From contig CM038925.1 of the NCBI GenBank assembly GCA_021904315.1, positions 188,501 through 252,500 of the forward strand: a stretch of DNA of 64,000 bases, read 5' to 3'. The notes beneath the pieces were generated by a model that searched no databases, was not told the origin of the DNA, and was given only the letters and a program-made list of their open reading frames with translations. The stretch's first letter is position 1; every line of letters begins with the position of its first letter. Source of the DNA: Sphagnum magellanicum (lineage: Eukaryota > Streptophyta > Sphagnopsida > Sphagnales > Sphagnaceae). Below are positions 22,434-35,710 of the stretch, one piece after another. The translations under genes and the position numbers were made by a program.

Positions 22434-25400
22434 TCGATTCGACAGAGGCCAAGATAGCAGAAGGGTCCGGTGTCCACCTCCGTCTCGAATGCCCAGTTGT
22501 CCTCTCGAAGCTTCTTTCTCACGCTTACCGACAGTTGCAAAATCTCCCAACCCTAAAATGAGAATTTTCTCACACCATCACGAGTTTTCAAATATGAGTA
22601 AATTCACTCACTTTAGATTCTGTAGTAGTACCTTTATCATTTCGACAACAAACTGAAGAGTAATTAATTAAATTTGATATCTTCACTTCCTCACTTGGTT
22701 TTTCAATTCCGAAATTTTCAATAGGTAATGATTATACAAAATAATAATCAGGGTCTGTTATGATGATGCCTGCGGTTCAAAACTTGACAGTTAAATTTTT
22801 GATTTTATAAAAATTTCGATACAAATAGTAAATAAAATTTCAAAAGTTCAACAAAATGAAAAATAATTTAATTTATGCCGAAATGATAAAAGTACTACAA
22901 TATACCCGTATACCTTAATATAATTTATATCAACCCACCCATGAAATGTACAACAGGGTGCATAATAACTTAAGTACTGAAGTTAAAACTCAAGTAAAAA
23001 ATGGATCTTTTAAGGACCACACCAGGTCAAGCCAGTTTTTTATTATTTTAATAAAAAAAATGGGTTCAGACATGTCTCTGTTCCATTTTTGCTCAACCTA
23101 ACTCCTTGCCTAAGTCCCAACCCATGGAGCTAAACTGCATAGTCAGAAATAGGACTCCCGATCATGATCTAGACTTGCAATTCAGGCCCTAGTGTGAAGG
23201 ACGTTATCCCAATTTGAAGCTGTACGCCAATCAGATTGCAGGATTGAATCAGGACTTATAAATCAAGTCCTAATGTGAAGCGGCCCTAAATTCACCATTT
23301 CTATTTGCCTGTGAGTTTGTTCCTAGCCAGGCTTTGATATTGAGGTGTTCCATACGACAAGGTCAAGGTGGACCACACACACTCCTCCCTAAGTCGATTT
23401 TTATGAGGCCTTCCAGCAAAATGAGGCCTTCCAGCTTTTTATATTTATATTTTATATTTTTCTACTTTCATATCTCATATGTAGCCAAATCTGGCCAAAT
23501 CATCCTATGGATGATCGTCACTTCAACTACATCACAAAATTGAAAAAATAATTCTAATACATACAATGCAAATATAAGTGAGTGAATGTAGGGTAACAAC
23601 TTTTACACAAGGATGACACATTTCAAACTGAAGGTGACAAGTATCCAATTAACATTGGAAACATGAACACAAGGCAATTTAAAACATCCTATTCAAAATA
23701 ACAAAACATAATCAAATCAATCAATAGTGTTAAAAATTTATTCAAAACCTTTTTGTAATGGAAAATAATAGTAAAATTTAAAGGGCTTTCAAGAGCATAT
23801 GGTAGAATGTTTTTTCACAATAATTATGTAATGAATATATATATATATATATTCAACAATTAATCACTATAATTTGAACCAATTCATTATCATCGTATCA
23901 TTACAAATATGAAAATGCTTATATGTTGTATAATGATTGACATATGAGCAAAGGTATGATTAGGTGATACCAAAAGGAATGTCACATTATCATTTTTTTG
24001 AGATGACCTTGATTTCATAAATGATTTGTGCTTTTGTGGTGGAATAGAATATTATTTTAAAAATATTATTACATCATGTGTATCATGAATTTTTTAATAG
24101 CCCATCTCATTCACAATTTGAACATGTTTTGATGTTTCTAAACATTTTTTACATCAAAAGTTTCAAGAATGTAACAAATTTCAGGAATGAAAATAGAAAC
24201 CATGTAAGTATGCTTTAAGACTTTATATCATTTTATTTCTTGTTGGAGAATATGGTTATGACATATACATAAGGAAAATGTTCAATAACAGTGTTAAAAT
24301 GTGTATATTGAATTTTTGAATTATCATTGAATATTAAGAAAAATATTCATCCAAGCGCTACGCGAATAAGGAACAATTTTATTTATTTATAGTTCAAATT
24401 CAATTGTTGCTTGTAGGACTTGTGAAATAGTATATGTCTGCAATGGCTATTGATAAAAAAAGAGAAAAAAATAAAGTTTTTTTGATATTCATTGAAGAAT
24501 TATGGCATTCTTGGAGTTGTGATGCTTTTAGGGACACAATTTTTTCAACCTTATCATACAAATCTAAATTGAAAAAATCACATTTTATTTTGAAAATAAT
24601 CAAAAACCTTTGTTACATGGATGCAACAAGAAAAATTAAATTAAATTAAATTTTTAAAAATTCACCAAAAATTTTCTGTCCATTCTTTAAATTTTTCCTT
24701 AAGCGGTTCCTAGTGATATTAGTGCAATTCCAGTGGTGTTCAGTACCTGATCTTGCACAGTAAAATTTGGTGAAAAAAAGTCAAAATATGCCGGTTTGGC
24801 CCAGGAAAATGGTTTTGGTTCAGTGGGCCTGAATACGTTGCAGTGGCTGGTAAAATGTTCAACAACACTTTGCACATGCAGGAAAGAGTGTAATAAATAT
24901 GATCGGGCTGCTGCTGAGTGTTTCTGATTAGCCCATCATATGGATTGGTCCATCTGATTTGCTATTAATAGTCCCCAAGCTATGTGCTGTTCCAGGTTCA
25001 GTTTGATACGCGGGATTGCATAAAAAGTAAACAACTAAACTTGGATGTGAAAAATATTTTTGCGAGGCCACGTACTGACCACCACTGGAGATGCTCTCAC
25101 CCAATCAAACTTGCACACATAAAGCCGTTCATTTACCTTCTTCAAAACAATTACCTTCCCCAAGTAAAGGTAAAACTCAAATATGTACAAGTTGTGTAAA
25201 ATCAAGACATGATAAATTTGAAATATTTATCATTTGGGTAGAGTACCTGAAAAAAAAACATTTACTAAACAGGTAGATCTGTATGTAGCTTATTATGTAC
25301 CCACGAGTACATCAAGATAATAAATTTACCAACCCAACACTAGTTTTTACTATTGTACAGACGACATTTCCAGAGTGTGATTACTGGTTCATTGGAGGCC

Positions 25401-28400
25401 ATATCAGGGTGTGAGTCATCGTCTGAAGTCCTACCACCTCTAACCATCCTAAAATGTGGGAACTTCAAATCAGGAACACCTCATCCTAGTTTATCTCTAG
25501 GTGGCATGGGTGGTAGCTGCAAAAATGCTTGGTCCATCATATAGGATTGTCATTCACAAAGAAAAGTGAAACATAGCACACATGTTGACAATAATTTACA
25601 CAGAAAATCCATCAATCGAATCAATAGTGGAAACATTGGTCTGAAAAAGGTTTGTTACCATGGTTGCTACTTGGTACCCAAGGTTTGTGGCCCAACCTTT
25701 GTTATATTGAATAGACCAAATTTGTTTGCTCTTCCCCCATGAAAAGACTATACACTGGTTTTAGAGTTTGAGGCAAAATTTTGATTGGAAAACAATTTTG
25801 TGGGTTAGTTAGAGAATTACCTACACACTCTCTATGCCCAAAAGTGATGAGTTTCGTAAAGCTTAGAACAGTAGGTCATGAGGAATGAGCAATCTAGGAA
25901 ATTGAAACCAGCCTCAAAAACCAATAATTTTGAGTTTTATAGAACATTTGATGGACCTGAAACCAAAGGGTCTGTCATTTTACACAAAACTTTAAACCTC
26001 GGACAATTAGTTGTTCTTTTAAAAGCCAAGAACCATTCAGCATTGCTGCATACAATGTGATGGGCGTTTCGTAGTGCATGTAGAAGCGCAGTTCTAAACT
26101 CATCAATCAACTGAAATTATAGGAAGGAAAGTTCTGATTTGAACACTTGTTGGGCAATTCTTTGATTTTTCAAATAACCCTCAATTCCAAGCATTGGAAA
26201 AAATTAGAATCAAAGAACAAGTTGGTTCCAGATATTTGTAAAATCAGAATTAAAAAATCATCAATTCAACGTGTTTCAAAATCCTCAAAGAATCACCCCA
26301 ACACTAGTTTGAACTAGTGTTGGAGAAATATAAGGTTTTAGACATACCTTCCATGTAAGCATAAATAAAAATTTGAAATTTATTTACACTCAATTTAAGT
26401 GTAAAATTGTGTAAATCCATTTCAAGTTGTGTACAACCATATAAGTGTAAGTGTAAATAGTTTACACTTACCCACCATATAAATAAGTTTAAATCTATGT
26501 AATTTTAAAATATGCAAAACAAGTCAACATCAATGCTAACAAACAAATCATTCCCAAAGTTTAAGATTGTTTTTAATGATGGGCCAATCAAAGTGGCCCA
26601 TTATCAAAAATAAAAAACTTTGAAATGCACCACATTTAATTAAACTAATTAATATGAATCACATTAAGTATTAAGCTCTTGTAAAAACCTAAGCCAAAAA
26701 TGGTGATGAAAAAAAGTTGAGAATGAAAATTCAACTCGAGCAATGAAGTGGAGCAACATGATACCCAATATGCATAAGAAAAAAGAAAAAGAAAATTAAA
26801 ACAAACAAGCATCTGCACCCAAGATATTACCCAATAAGCATCACAATTTGTTCCATATCCTTTACTTAAAAGTGTGAACTTGTATTGAATAAAACTGGAC
26901 TAAAGGATAGCACTTCTACATTAGCTTATTGGTAGGAAAAGCTTCTATTTGAGGGGTGTTAGAAATATTAAAATGTTTGTGACTTGGGCCAATCAAAGTG
27001 ACCCATTACAAAAAAAGCATTGGGCTTTGAGATGCTGAGGTGCACTCACAACTAATTATTGTGGATTATAAATAGGTATAGCCATCAAGGGTATATGCTT
27101 GTCCTACAAAAACATTTACACAAGATCATGTAAGTGTAATTGAAATTATTTTACACTTCCCCATCTAGGTGGAAAGAAATAATTTATATTGTAAGTAGGG
27201 TAAATGTAAATTATTTGTATATTTATCCGGTGTTTATATGATGGCTATATGTGTAGTTACATTTGCCCTCTCAACACTGGTTTGAACCTGCTGTAAAGCG
27301 GCTTTACAGAGCAATTGCGATGAGCCCCTTCCTTGTCTGGTTCCGTTGCATTACAAACGTAAACCCTCAAAAGTTCCTAATAGGTGTTCACCCAATCCAC
27401 ATTGGCAAGGTGTTGTGTTCACCTTGTCAAGTCCACATGACAAAATGCTAAATTGTCAAGTCACTAATAAAGTTTTCACGTGGGTGCTCTGGAACATAAT
27501 TTGTTGCTTTGCCCTTTTGTGACGTAAACATGGCGGCTCTGGAACATAATTTGTCCTTTTTTCCCCTTGGTGGCCCAAACAATGGGGCTCTGAAACATAA
27601 TGTACTTTGCCCCTTGGTGACCCTGCTTGGGTTTTGCTCTTGTGGCTCCGCCTTGGGTGTTCTCTCTTTGTCTTCATTTCCCCCTTTGCAGGGCGCTTTG
27701 TTTGACGTGCTTGTCAGGGTTTCATCATGTCAAGTTGTCTACACATTTCACTTTTACTGTTTGTCAAGCACGATTTTGTCAAACTGCAAAGTTGCCAAGT
27801 TGCAACTAGGGTTCACTTTCTCAAGTTGCTAATAACCATGAGAATGTGAAAAGGGTAGAACTAGGCATGGCATACGGTATAAAAGTCTCATGCTATTCCT
27901 AAAGCACTGCCTGGATTTTTCATTTGTATTTTCAGCTCCCTTACCTGTCGTAAGAAACATGTTTTCAGCAAGGGCGATTGACATGCCCTTTCATTTAAAA
28001 AATGTCTTAAGCAGACGTGGGCCTCATATCGAGACCACCATAGTGGGGAAATTAAGGTGATATGAGATATAGGCTTAAATGGTTTCGCGAAGTTTGACTC
28101 CTCTAGGAGTCAAGAGATGGTTGAGCCTTGGGGTCCGTATGGGCTATGATGGAGTCTTAGTCCAACTTGGAGCCGACCCATACCCAACTCCAGACCTTAG
28201 CCCATCTGGACTCTGGGAGTTGAGTCTGGGCTGGCTCCAAGTTAGACTAAGATTTAACCTCGACAACAAGGGTTTAGTGAGTCTAAGTAGAGAGTCTGAG
28301 TCTGTCCTGAACGGTTGGAACTTTGGGACTAATCAAGTTTGCCGTGAGATGTGCAGATAAATAAGAGCTAAGGCAAAGGGATTCAATGTAAGAGAAGCTT

Positions 28401-30175
28401 GATGAGGCTCGCCGAGCGCAAGATCACAAGCAAGAAAGGGCGTGTTAGGGATCTTCTGCAATGAAATGTACCAGCCAGGTTGTACTGGGAACTTCTGAGT
28501 AGCAGAAGGTACCAGCCAACCTGTCACGTTTTCTAAAAAGTGAAAGATTCCCTGCTCTGCTTTACATAAGAAAAGGGCTTTTACTCAGCCAACCTGTCAC
28601 GTTTCTAAAAAGTGAAAGATTCCCTGCTCTGCTTTACATAAGAAAAGGACTTGTACTCATGTCTTGATCATACACACAAATATCTTGGGGGAAGACACTG
28701 GGGGACATTAGAAAATCAAATAATCCAAAAACCCTCAGCGTTCCAAATGAAAAACCCACCTATAGGGTCCAAGTTTTATTGTCTCATTGGCTCGGCAGAA
28801 TATTTGTTCTTTTCTCACCAGTTTCAACACAGGCCCCCCTAAACCTAATTGTTTTTATCTTTAAAGACAACTTTGAAACTTTTTCATTGTGAATTTTGAT
28901 GTTTTCAATCTTGGAACTACAAGTAAAACCAAAGGTAATGGAACTAGGAATTGGAATCAGCCTAATTGATAATTCAAAAAAATTAGAAATTAGAACAAGC
29001 CTTTTAAAAAATTCAAATTAGAATGAGCCTTTAAATTAAAAACCAAAATCGAAATCAAGCCCCATTTTTTTTTAAAAAATCAAAACTAAACTAAAACCCA
29101 AAACTAGTTCCTTGAAAATTTTAAGAATTGGAACCAAATGTTCTTCCTAGAACCATGACTTGCCCAACATTGGTTTCTTCCTTTTGATTAAGATTTTTCA
29201 TTTTCATTATTTTTTTTGTTTTTTATAATGTTATTATTAATTTCAATGGATGAAGTGAACCTTGTTGGCTAAATGAATTGTGTGTATAAATTATGTCAAA
29301 AATGCAATAAATTGCATGTGGGATGTCAAATGATTGAACTACATGAAATTTCTCTTAGTGAGCCAAATTCATTGGATTTTCGCATGAAAATTCATGTTGT
29401 TTCAAAATTAAACAAATTCCATACATGGAATATCACTTAGAGCATTTTTTCATCCATGAATATTCATCTAGATTCCATGAATGAACATCATAGAATATTT
29501 TCAAAAAATTCTAATGAGTGAAATTGCTGCACTTTCTAGGTTTCATGGATAAAATTTAGTGAAATTTCAATATGATATAAACATTATCCATTATATATTG
29601 TTGAGATCTTTTTCATTCATGAAAGTTCACGACAAGGTTATTAGCTTTATGTTAGTTGATTCTTGTGTTAGTCACGTTGGTTTGAAAGGCTCCATGCCAT
29701 TGATTGTTAAATGTTAACTTTAGGATAATGTCATCGCAATTTGGGGAGGGGGGACCTAGTTATTCATTTGACATAGGGACACGTGATATGTCCTGTCAGG
29801 ATAATTTTGTTGCACAGGTGGATTAAGGTCCTACATAAATCCCATGTTCCATTATCAGAAATCATGGATGAAATCTCATGAATGAAATTTTGATGAACTT
29901 TCATGAATATAACAAATGCTGAAAAATTAGTTCATGGATGATTTTTATTGAACATGCAAGTTCATCTATTAAAAATTGATGATTGATATCTCATGGACAT
30001 TCATAAATAAAACATGGAATATGTTTTTTTACTTAAATTGGTCCTTCCACACCTAAATGATTTTTGGTTTTGCCTTACCTACACCTGCACTACCTAGTAC
30101 AAATGTTTTTCATTAAATCAAGTTTTGTCACAACAAAATCTTGCAAATCTTGTGAATTAACAGCAAGTTTTACTC
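22434..30175. other. AT-rich part of block B upstream of the membrane-protein gene, no further gene seen
   Basis: The first few hundred bases presumably hold the 5' UTR and promoter of the minus-strand gene, though no unique promoter element can be singled out. The rest is A/T-rich, with an (AT)n run near 23836-23852, TTTACAC/GTGTAAA words at 26380-26480 and 27110-27220, a 50-bp tandem repeat from about 27482 and a 73-bp tandem duplication at 28515-28660. Short frames show no domain. Confidence 0.55.
28515..28660. repeat. 73-bp tandem duplication specific to copy B
   Basis: Two adjacent units each begin GCCAACCTGTCACG and run through AAAAAGTGAAAGATTCCCTG and ACATAAGAAAAGG. Copy C has one unit (about 51599-51670). 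Copy A has lost most of it and joins AGCCTG directly to CTTTACATAAG (7321-7334). The unit number therefore separates the three copies. Confidence 0.9.
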
Positions 30176-31049
30176 ACTTTAGGAATACACTCAAATTGAA
30201 GATGAAACAACGGTTACAAGTTCATCTTTTCTTTTGTATCCTTTTCTAGGAATGCTCTTGATTTGATGTTGTCATGTTGGAATGGAAGTCCACCAATGAA
30301 AACTTAGGATGAAATAAAGTTCACTAAAAAATGTCATTCATTATTTTATTTCATCCTGAAATGTAGGTCATTCACATTTTATTTATTTTGCATCAAAAGA
30401 TAATTCTTTTTAATGGTAGATTTGATAGCTTTGTTTTAGGGGTCATTAGGGTTTACCTTCATGTTTATTTAAATAACTCTTCCAATTGTCCCATTATGGA
30501 TTATGATATCCAAGAAGTTATAACATTGTTAGTCATTACCTATAGACCTCAATTTGTTGTTTTGCACCACCAATTTCAAGATTGGTGCCATCCATATATA
30601 TTGATATAGGTGCCAAAATAAACATATGTTATTCTAATTAACCCAATTAGAATATCACTATTGTTTATAATGACTTTTCAAAACATGACTCCATATTTTC
30701 AGATTTCAACAATATTATGCCCTAGAAATTAGGTATATATACAACACAATCCCCCCGACCAAAACACTAGGAACACATTATTGGTGTTCCAATTTTTTTT
30801 GACTAGTGGTGTTCCATCTTTTGAGGGTGCCTAGGGTTTTGGAAGGTTTTAGAGTTTTGGAAAAGTTGTTTCATGATGAATTACAATGGTGATGGTGGGA
30901 GAAAGATTGCATTTGGATTGCTTTTAGAGCCTCAAAAGGGAATTATATTTAGGTCTATTTGGGATGTTTTTGGATTATGAAGAACAAGAAAGGATAATTG
31001 TCCCAATCAATAGTGCAACAAGTATCATGTGAAAAATCTAACAATTTTC
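30176..31049. other. Unique sequence between block B and the PPR-DYW pseudogene
   Basis: AT-rich with no counterpart in the other spacers. Short frames at 30064-30249 and 30388-30609 show no domain. Decayed upstream PPR repeats of the neighbouring pseudogene may extend into the right part, but I cannot read them. Confidence 0.45.
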
Positions 31050-32975
31050 TAGACCACAAAATCAACTTTTTAGATGATTAAAACATGTGCTCATTTAGGA
31101 ACATTTGAAGACATCAAACTTGTTCATTAATGAAAAGCATTCAAAATGATTGTGAATACAATGACTTTGTGTGCAATGGCGTGGTCGACATGTATGTAAA
31201 ATGTGAATGGAGGATGCTTGGAAAGTGTTCCACAAGATGCCATCTCCAATGTGGTCCTTTGGACCACCATACTTGGAGGATGTGCCATGCATGAGCATGA
31301 TAAGGAAGCTTTAAAACATTTTGAACAAATGTGTGAAGAAGGTATATAGCTAAATGATATCATTTTCATTTCTCTTTTGTTAGCACATGACCATGTAGGT
31401 TTGGCGGATGAAGGCATGTCTTGTTATGCTAAACTATGACCATAGTTTACATGATTTTTGCCAAATCAAAACATTACACCGACATGGTTGACTTTCTTAG
31501 TTGTGTTGGTGATCTATAGGAGGTACCAAATATGGTCAAGGAATTTTTTTCATGAACGGGTTTGTTCAATTCTTGTAGAATTTATGACAATGTGAAGATG
31601 GTAAAGCACATTGTCAATTTTTTTTTGAATTGCTTGAACATGTTGCCAAGAATATGTGTTGCTATCAAATAGTTATGTTGTTATTTACTATAAACATCTT
31701 TGTGAAAATGTTGAATAGGAGATAAAACAGAAAAAACAACTAGGATGTTGTTAGTTGGATTGAAATGAGTAATGACATGCATGCATTTGTAGTAGAGGAT
31801 CAAAAGCACATTAGATGATTGAAGTTTGTGCAAAATTGCAAAGATTGTTAAGGTTCATGCATATTATAAGGCATGTGTTTTGTATGAAATTTGTTCTATA
31901 AGATATGGAAGAAAAAGGAAAGTTGTTCATATGTGTTAGCATAATGAGAAATTGACTATTGCATTTGGGCTCATCAACAGAATTCTTGGTATTCCTCTCC
32001 AAATAAGAAAAATATGTAGGTTTCTAAAGATTGCCACATTTTCACAAAGTTGATTTCAAAAATAGTTAGGAGAGCAACCATGGTGAGGGATACCTGTTGC
32101 AACCCCACTTTGAAGGAAGTGTGAGGCTGCCACTCACATTCCTGAAAATGGGTCTTGGGAGTCCTCCGGGACTCCTGAAAATTCAGAGCACGATTGGAGG
32201 GGTCAAAACACCTTGCATTGAAGTGTTTTTTATACTGTTGGAAAGCTCTTGAAGTGTAGATGTCCAAAATGGCCTTGCATGAGCCATTTGGACATTTGCA
32301 GCATGAGTTATGGTCAAAAGAAAGGCTGGTAGTCAAAATGGCAGTTTGACTCCCAACCATTAAAAGTCGGGAATTGACCCGATTCTGGTGTGTGCAGGTG
32401 AAGTGCAACACACCGTTGGAAAGCTCTTGAAGAGAACTACAACTTTGCTTTAAACCTCATCCTAATCGGAGGTCGGAGCGAGAAGTTATGAACGCCCAAA
32501 GTCCCGGGAGTCCAAATCGAAACAATTTTGGGACTCCACTTTGGGAGTCCCGGAAATAAAGTGCCATTCGGATGCAAGTGTGGCGGTGAGACGTAGAGAA
32601 TACTATATGGGGGAAGGTGGTGGCTTCCCCCAAGTTCAGGCCGTGGTGAGTCAAGTGAGTCCAAGGTTGCCCGTGGCTTGTCCTAGTACCAAGGGTGCTC
32701 CAAAATGCGAATTAACCAACTTGTTGGTTGGTTTGATGCAGGTTCGAGTGAGTGAATAACTTGTCCCTCTTCCTAGTCCAATCCCGGAGATTCAGCACGC
32801 CCCTCTACCCCTGTTAGTGTTGAGAGCTGGGAGCGTGTTCCGAGTCCTTCCCAATTTTGCAACTTGAGCAAGTTAGTTCGAACTTGAGACTAACCAAGGA
32901 TTTAGGAGCATGTCAATACCAATCACTTTCATCACTTTGAAGATGGTGTTTGTTTTTGCTTGGATTATTCGTGAT
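31050..32975 (+). pseudogene. PPR-DYW protein pseudogene, split by a solo LTR
   Basis: With several frame changes and stops, the plus strand reads a typical C-terminal part of a plant organelle RNA-editing PPR protein: LKTCAHLGTFEDIKLVH, then VVDMYVKCEW, DAWKVFHKMPSP, TTILGGCAMHEHDKEALKHF, and later the E/DYW region (HNEKLTIAFGLIN, IPLQIRKICRF, then LISKIVRRATMVRDT ending at 32094). After the LTR it resumes at 32916 with TNHFHHFEDGVCFCLDY; the final DYW tripeptide is DYS followed by TGA. Intact relatives bind organelle RNA through PPR repeats and deaminate cytidine with the DYW zinc domain. Many indels separate the conserved words, so this copy is dead and was so independently of the LTR. Confidence 0.88.
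32095..32915. mobile_element. Solo LTR (821 bp) inserted in the PPR-DYW pseudogene
   Basis: The segment starts TGTTGCAACCCCACTTTG and ends GGAGCATGTCA. It is flanked by the 5-bp target-site duplication ATACC (32090-32094 and 32916-32920). It is of the same family as 15353-16183: both share TGTYGCAACCCCACTTTG, TCCGGGACTCC, GTCCCGGGA and CTATATGGGGGAAGGTGGTG in the same order. No internal retrotransposon region is present. Removing it joins MVRDT to NHFHHFEDG, which is contiguous in DYW proteins, so the boundaries are secure. Confidence 0.93.
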
Positions 32976-33554
32976 GCTAATAGTATGTCTTGTCCATCAC
33001 TATAGCAAGTTCATTTTGTTTACATTAACATGTTTAATGGTATTATAACATGGTGAAAGCTCAACATTGTTGTCAAATGTGCTAGCATTCAAAAGGTGGT
33101 TGGCCATTGAGCCACCTCTTTAAAGTTTTGGTTTTATGTCTTTGTCATTTGTAGCACCTAAGTCTAATGCCTTTCTTGTTTTATGTATGTATGAAATTAT
33201 TAAAATTGATGATTAGTTTTAATTGTGAACTAGTGTTGGGCGAGTATTAATATTTGTTGATTTCATATATATAAATATAATATTTAAAGGCTAGATCTAG
33301 GTTTCAAATGAATTTATTTTTCTTGACTAGTTTTTAAATTCCTAGTTCTTGTTTATTTGAAAACAATCAATTATTTACATTGATTTTCATTAATTGGTTA
33401 TCAAAATAAAATTTTATATAAATTTTACATTTTAAGCACATGAAATATTTCAAGTCTTTTTTCTAAAAAATGTTTTTTAGTCATTTTCCAATGAACAAAC
33501 ATTTATCCAATATTTTTCTAGATAATAAATATTTATTTCTAACAACTTCACAAA
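32976..33554. other. AT-rich gap between the DYW pseudogene and the hAT remnant
   Basis: No gene, repeat or terminal inverted repeat recognised. The 3' end of the hAT element presumably lies here, but I could not identify it. Confidence 0.4.
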
Positions 33555-35710
33555 TCCATAACTTCATTCATTCAAAGGAACTTTCAAATTCTTCTAGCTC
33601 TCTTTCTAAATCTCCATCCATTTCCATGAATTCTACTAAACTAAAAGGTGATTTGCAACAAGTTCTAGGATCATTAGGCCAATTTTTGTTAATAAATATC
33701 AACTTTTTCAAATTTTCTCATTGAAATTTACATCTTTAAAAATTTGTAAGGATTCCAATTAAGGAGAAAATTCTTTCAATTTCAATTTGGGATTCAAGAA
33801 TGTCCAAAATTTGCTAAACAAGAAACCTCACTATTGTAAACATTGATTCATGTTTTTGCCTTCATTGCAAAACCATTTTATTTCTTTCACATCCACTTGG
33901 TATCATTTAAAAGTGAAAAGCTCTTTATTCACAAGTTATTTGATTGGTTCACTTATATTAATGTGTGTGTTCAAATGTATCCAAACTCTAGTCTTCATCA
34001 ACACCAATGTTAGCAAAAGAACTTTCAGTTTCTACCAAAGGATGATGACACTTCAACAACATGGCATACAAGGATTTCCTATCATACTTTTCAACAATAG
34101 CAACACCTTGTTCCTTTCCAACAAATGAAGATGTTAAACAAAAGCTTTTAAACCTAAGATTTAACATCAAAAGAATCATCTTATGGGCTCTTTTTTCTTC
34201 AAATTTCTTCAAAAAATAAAGGAAAGATTCTAACATAACACAAATTCCCTTCTTGATGTTAAAGGCAAAAGAAGTTAATTCATCAACAATAATTGATTCC
34301 TCTTCCATTAGGTTCTACAAGGATGGCAAAACATCAAGCACGTCTCTAAGTTTTAAAATAATGGATATAACAAAATTTAACACATCATTTAGTAACCAAT
34401 GACCATGGGATTGGTTCAAAACATAAGCAGTCACAATAAGAAAAAGGCAATCAATAATGATCTAAGAAATGTGCCATGTAAAAGGTGGTGGTATTCACCT
34501 TACCACCTTCATAATCGTTTGCTTGTTATATCAAAAAATTATAGCATGTCGAAACAACAATGCCTTTTGAAACATAATAATTTTCCTAGCAAACTTACAA
34601 AATAGTCAAACAAAACAAATTAACAATTTCACTCACACAAAATACATTAAAAATCTCACACAAAAATTACCAATTTCATTAAGTATAAAAAAAAGTTCGA
34701 AGCTCACCTTGTTTTCACTAGGGTCTTAAGTTTCCTAGGAAAAATTCTGGAATTAACACAAATTTTGGTCCATTCTTGTCTACCCTTCCCAAAGTTTTTG
34801 GGCTAGGTTATACATTTCTACAAATCTATTTCAGTTGTCTTGATAGATATGTTTTTTAGATTTCTATAAAAAATTTCATTAATTGTAGCATATTGATATG
34901 CTTTGGAAAAATCATGCCATAAATAAGTACCCATTGAAGCTTTCGTGTAAACCCAATGTTTCATAATTAACAACAAATTTCAATGTAGAAGTCATTGCAT
35001 TAAGGTTGGAGCTTTCATTTTTCACATATGCAATGATTTTTTTTCTCAAACCAAATTTGTCCAACAAATTTATTAAATCTCAAGCCAACATCAAACAATT
35101 TTTTTTTGTAACTTCAAACAATCTAACAATATAATATGTTAAGCTACCAATAAGATCGCAAAACATTTCCAATTAAAACAAAAATATTATCATGTACTTT
35201 TTTATTCATCCATAAATCAAAGTTGGCAATTATTGTATAGCATTTTGAAAGATTAAGTAGAACATAAAATTAATTAGTTTTTTTTACCAAATTTGGTAAA
35301 ATCTCTTTTGAAAATTGCCTTTTGGATGGAAAATTAATTTTTGGACACAAATGTAATGCTAACCTTTTGAACCAGACACTTTTAACAAATTGGATTATTA
35401 AATTAGTTTTTACAATTAACAAACCAAGGTTTTCATCAAATTCCTTTTGTTGCATATCATCTTTTTTGAATGAACCTTTCATAGCAAAAAAATTGATATG
35501 GATAACCCAAATGAATTATAATGTTTTTTTGCTGGCTATTTTTCCACATTTTTTTTCATAAATTATTTACTTCTTCAAAAAATTTATATAAAAAAAAAAA
35601 ATCAACATCCACATGTTTTTTTAAGGCTATTATTCCATTTGTTTTTGTAGTATGAAATTAATCCTTTCCTGGCTTGTGTTCTTGGATTAGTTAGATACAA
35701 GTGCATTATA
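33555..35710 (-). pseudogene. hAT-family transposase pseudogene
   Basis: Read on the minus strand with frame changes, the order of a hAT transposase is preserved: a BED-finger-like start (QARKGLISYYKNKWN, LKKHVDVD, about 35705-35620), then FVKSVWFKRLALHLCPKINF and FPSKRQFSKEILPNLV (35482-35270). Next come FDLWMNKK, KKIIAYVKNESSNLNAMTS and LRFKSFCLTSSFVGKEQG (about 34140). The C-terminal dimerisation region follows: QILDILESQIEIERILSL, then INKNWPNDPR (about 33670-33830). Intact hAT enzymes cut and rejoin DNA at short terminal inverted repeats and duplicate 8 bp; no such ends were found here. Many stops and frameshifts show long decay. Confidence 0.82.

Larger units (their letters stand above)
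17181..30175. repeat. Large duplicated block, copy B (complete, ~13.0 kb)
   Basis: From 17181 the sequence matches copy C from 40346 through 30175 (53148 in C), with small indels and a few percent divergence. Positions 21920-29450 also match copy A. Order: foldback element, ~2.2 kb with no sure gene, small minus-strand ORF (20268-20699), two-exon membrane-protein gene (21297-22433), then about 7.7 kb of AT-rich DNA. Flanks on both sides differ from those of C. The left limit coincides with the outer end of the foldback element. The right limit lies in AGCAAGTTTTACTC, with no terminal repeat I can defend. Confidence 0.93.

Noticed and set aside
17181..30175. The block as a Helitron carrying captured genes
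   Set aside because: The left end is TAAGTACC rather than TC, and the right end lacks CTRR with a preceding hairpin; insertion is not clearly between A and T.
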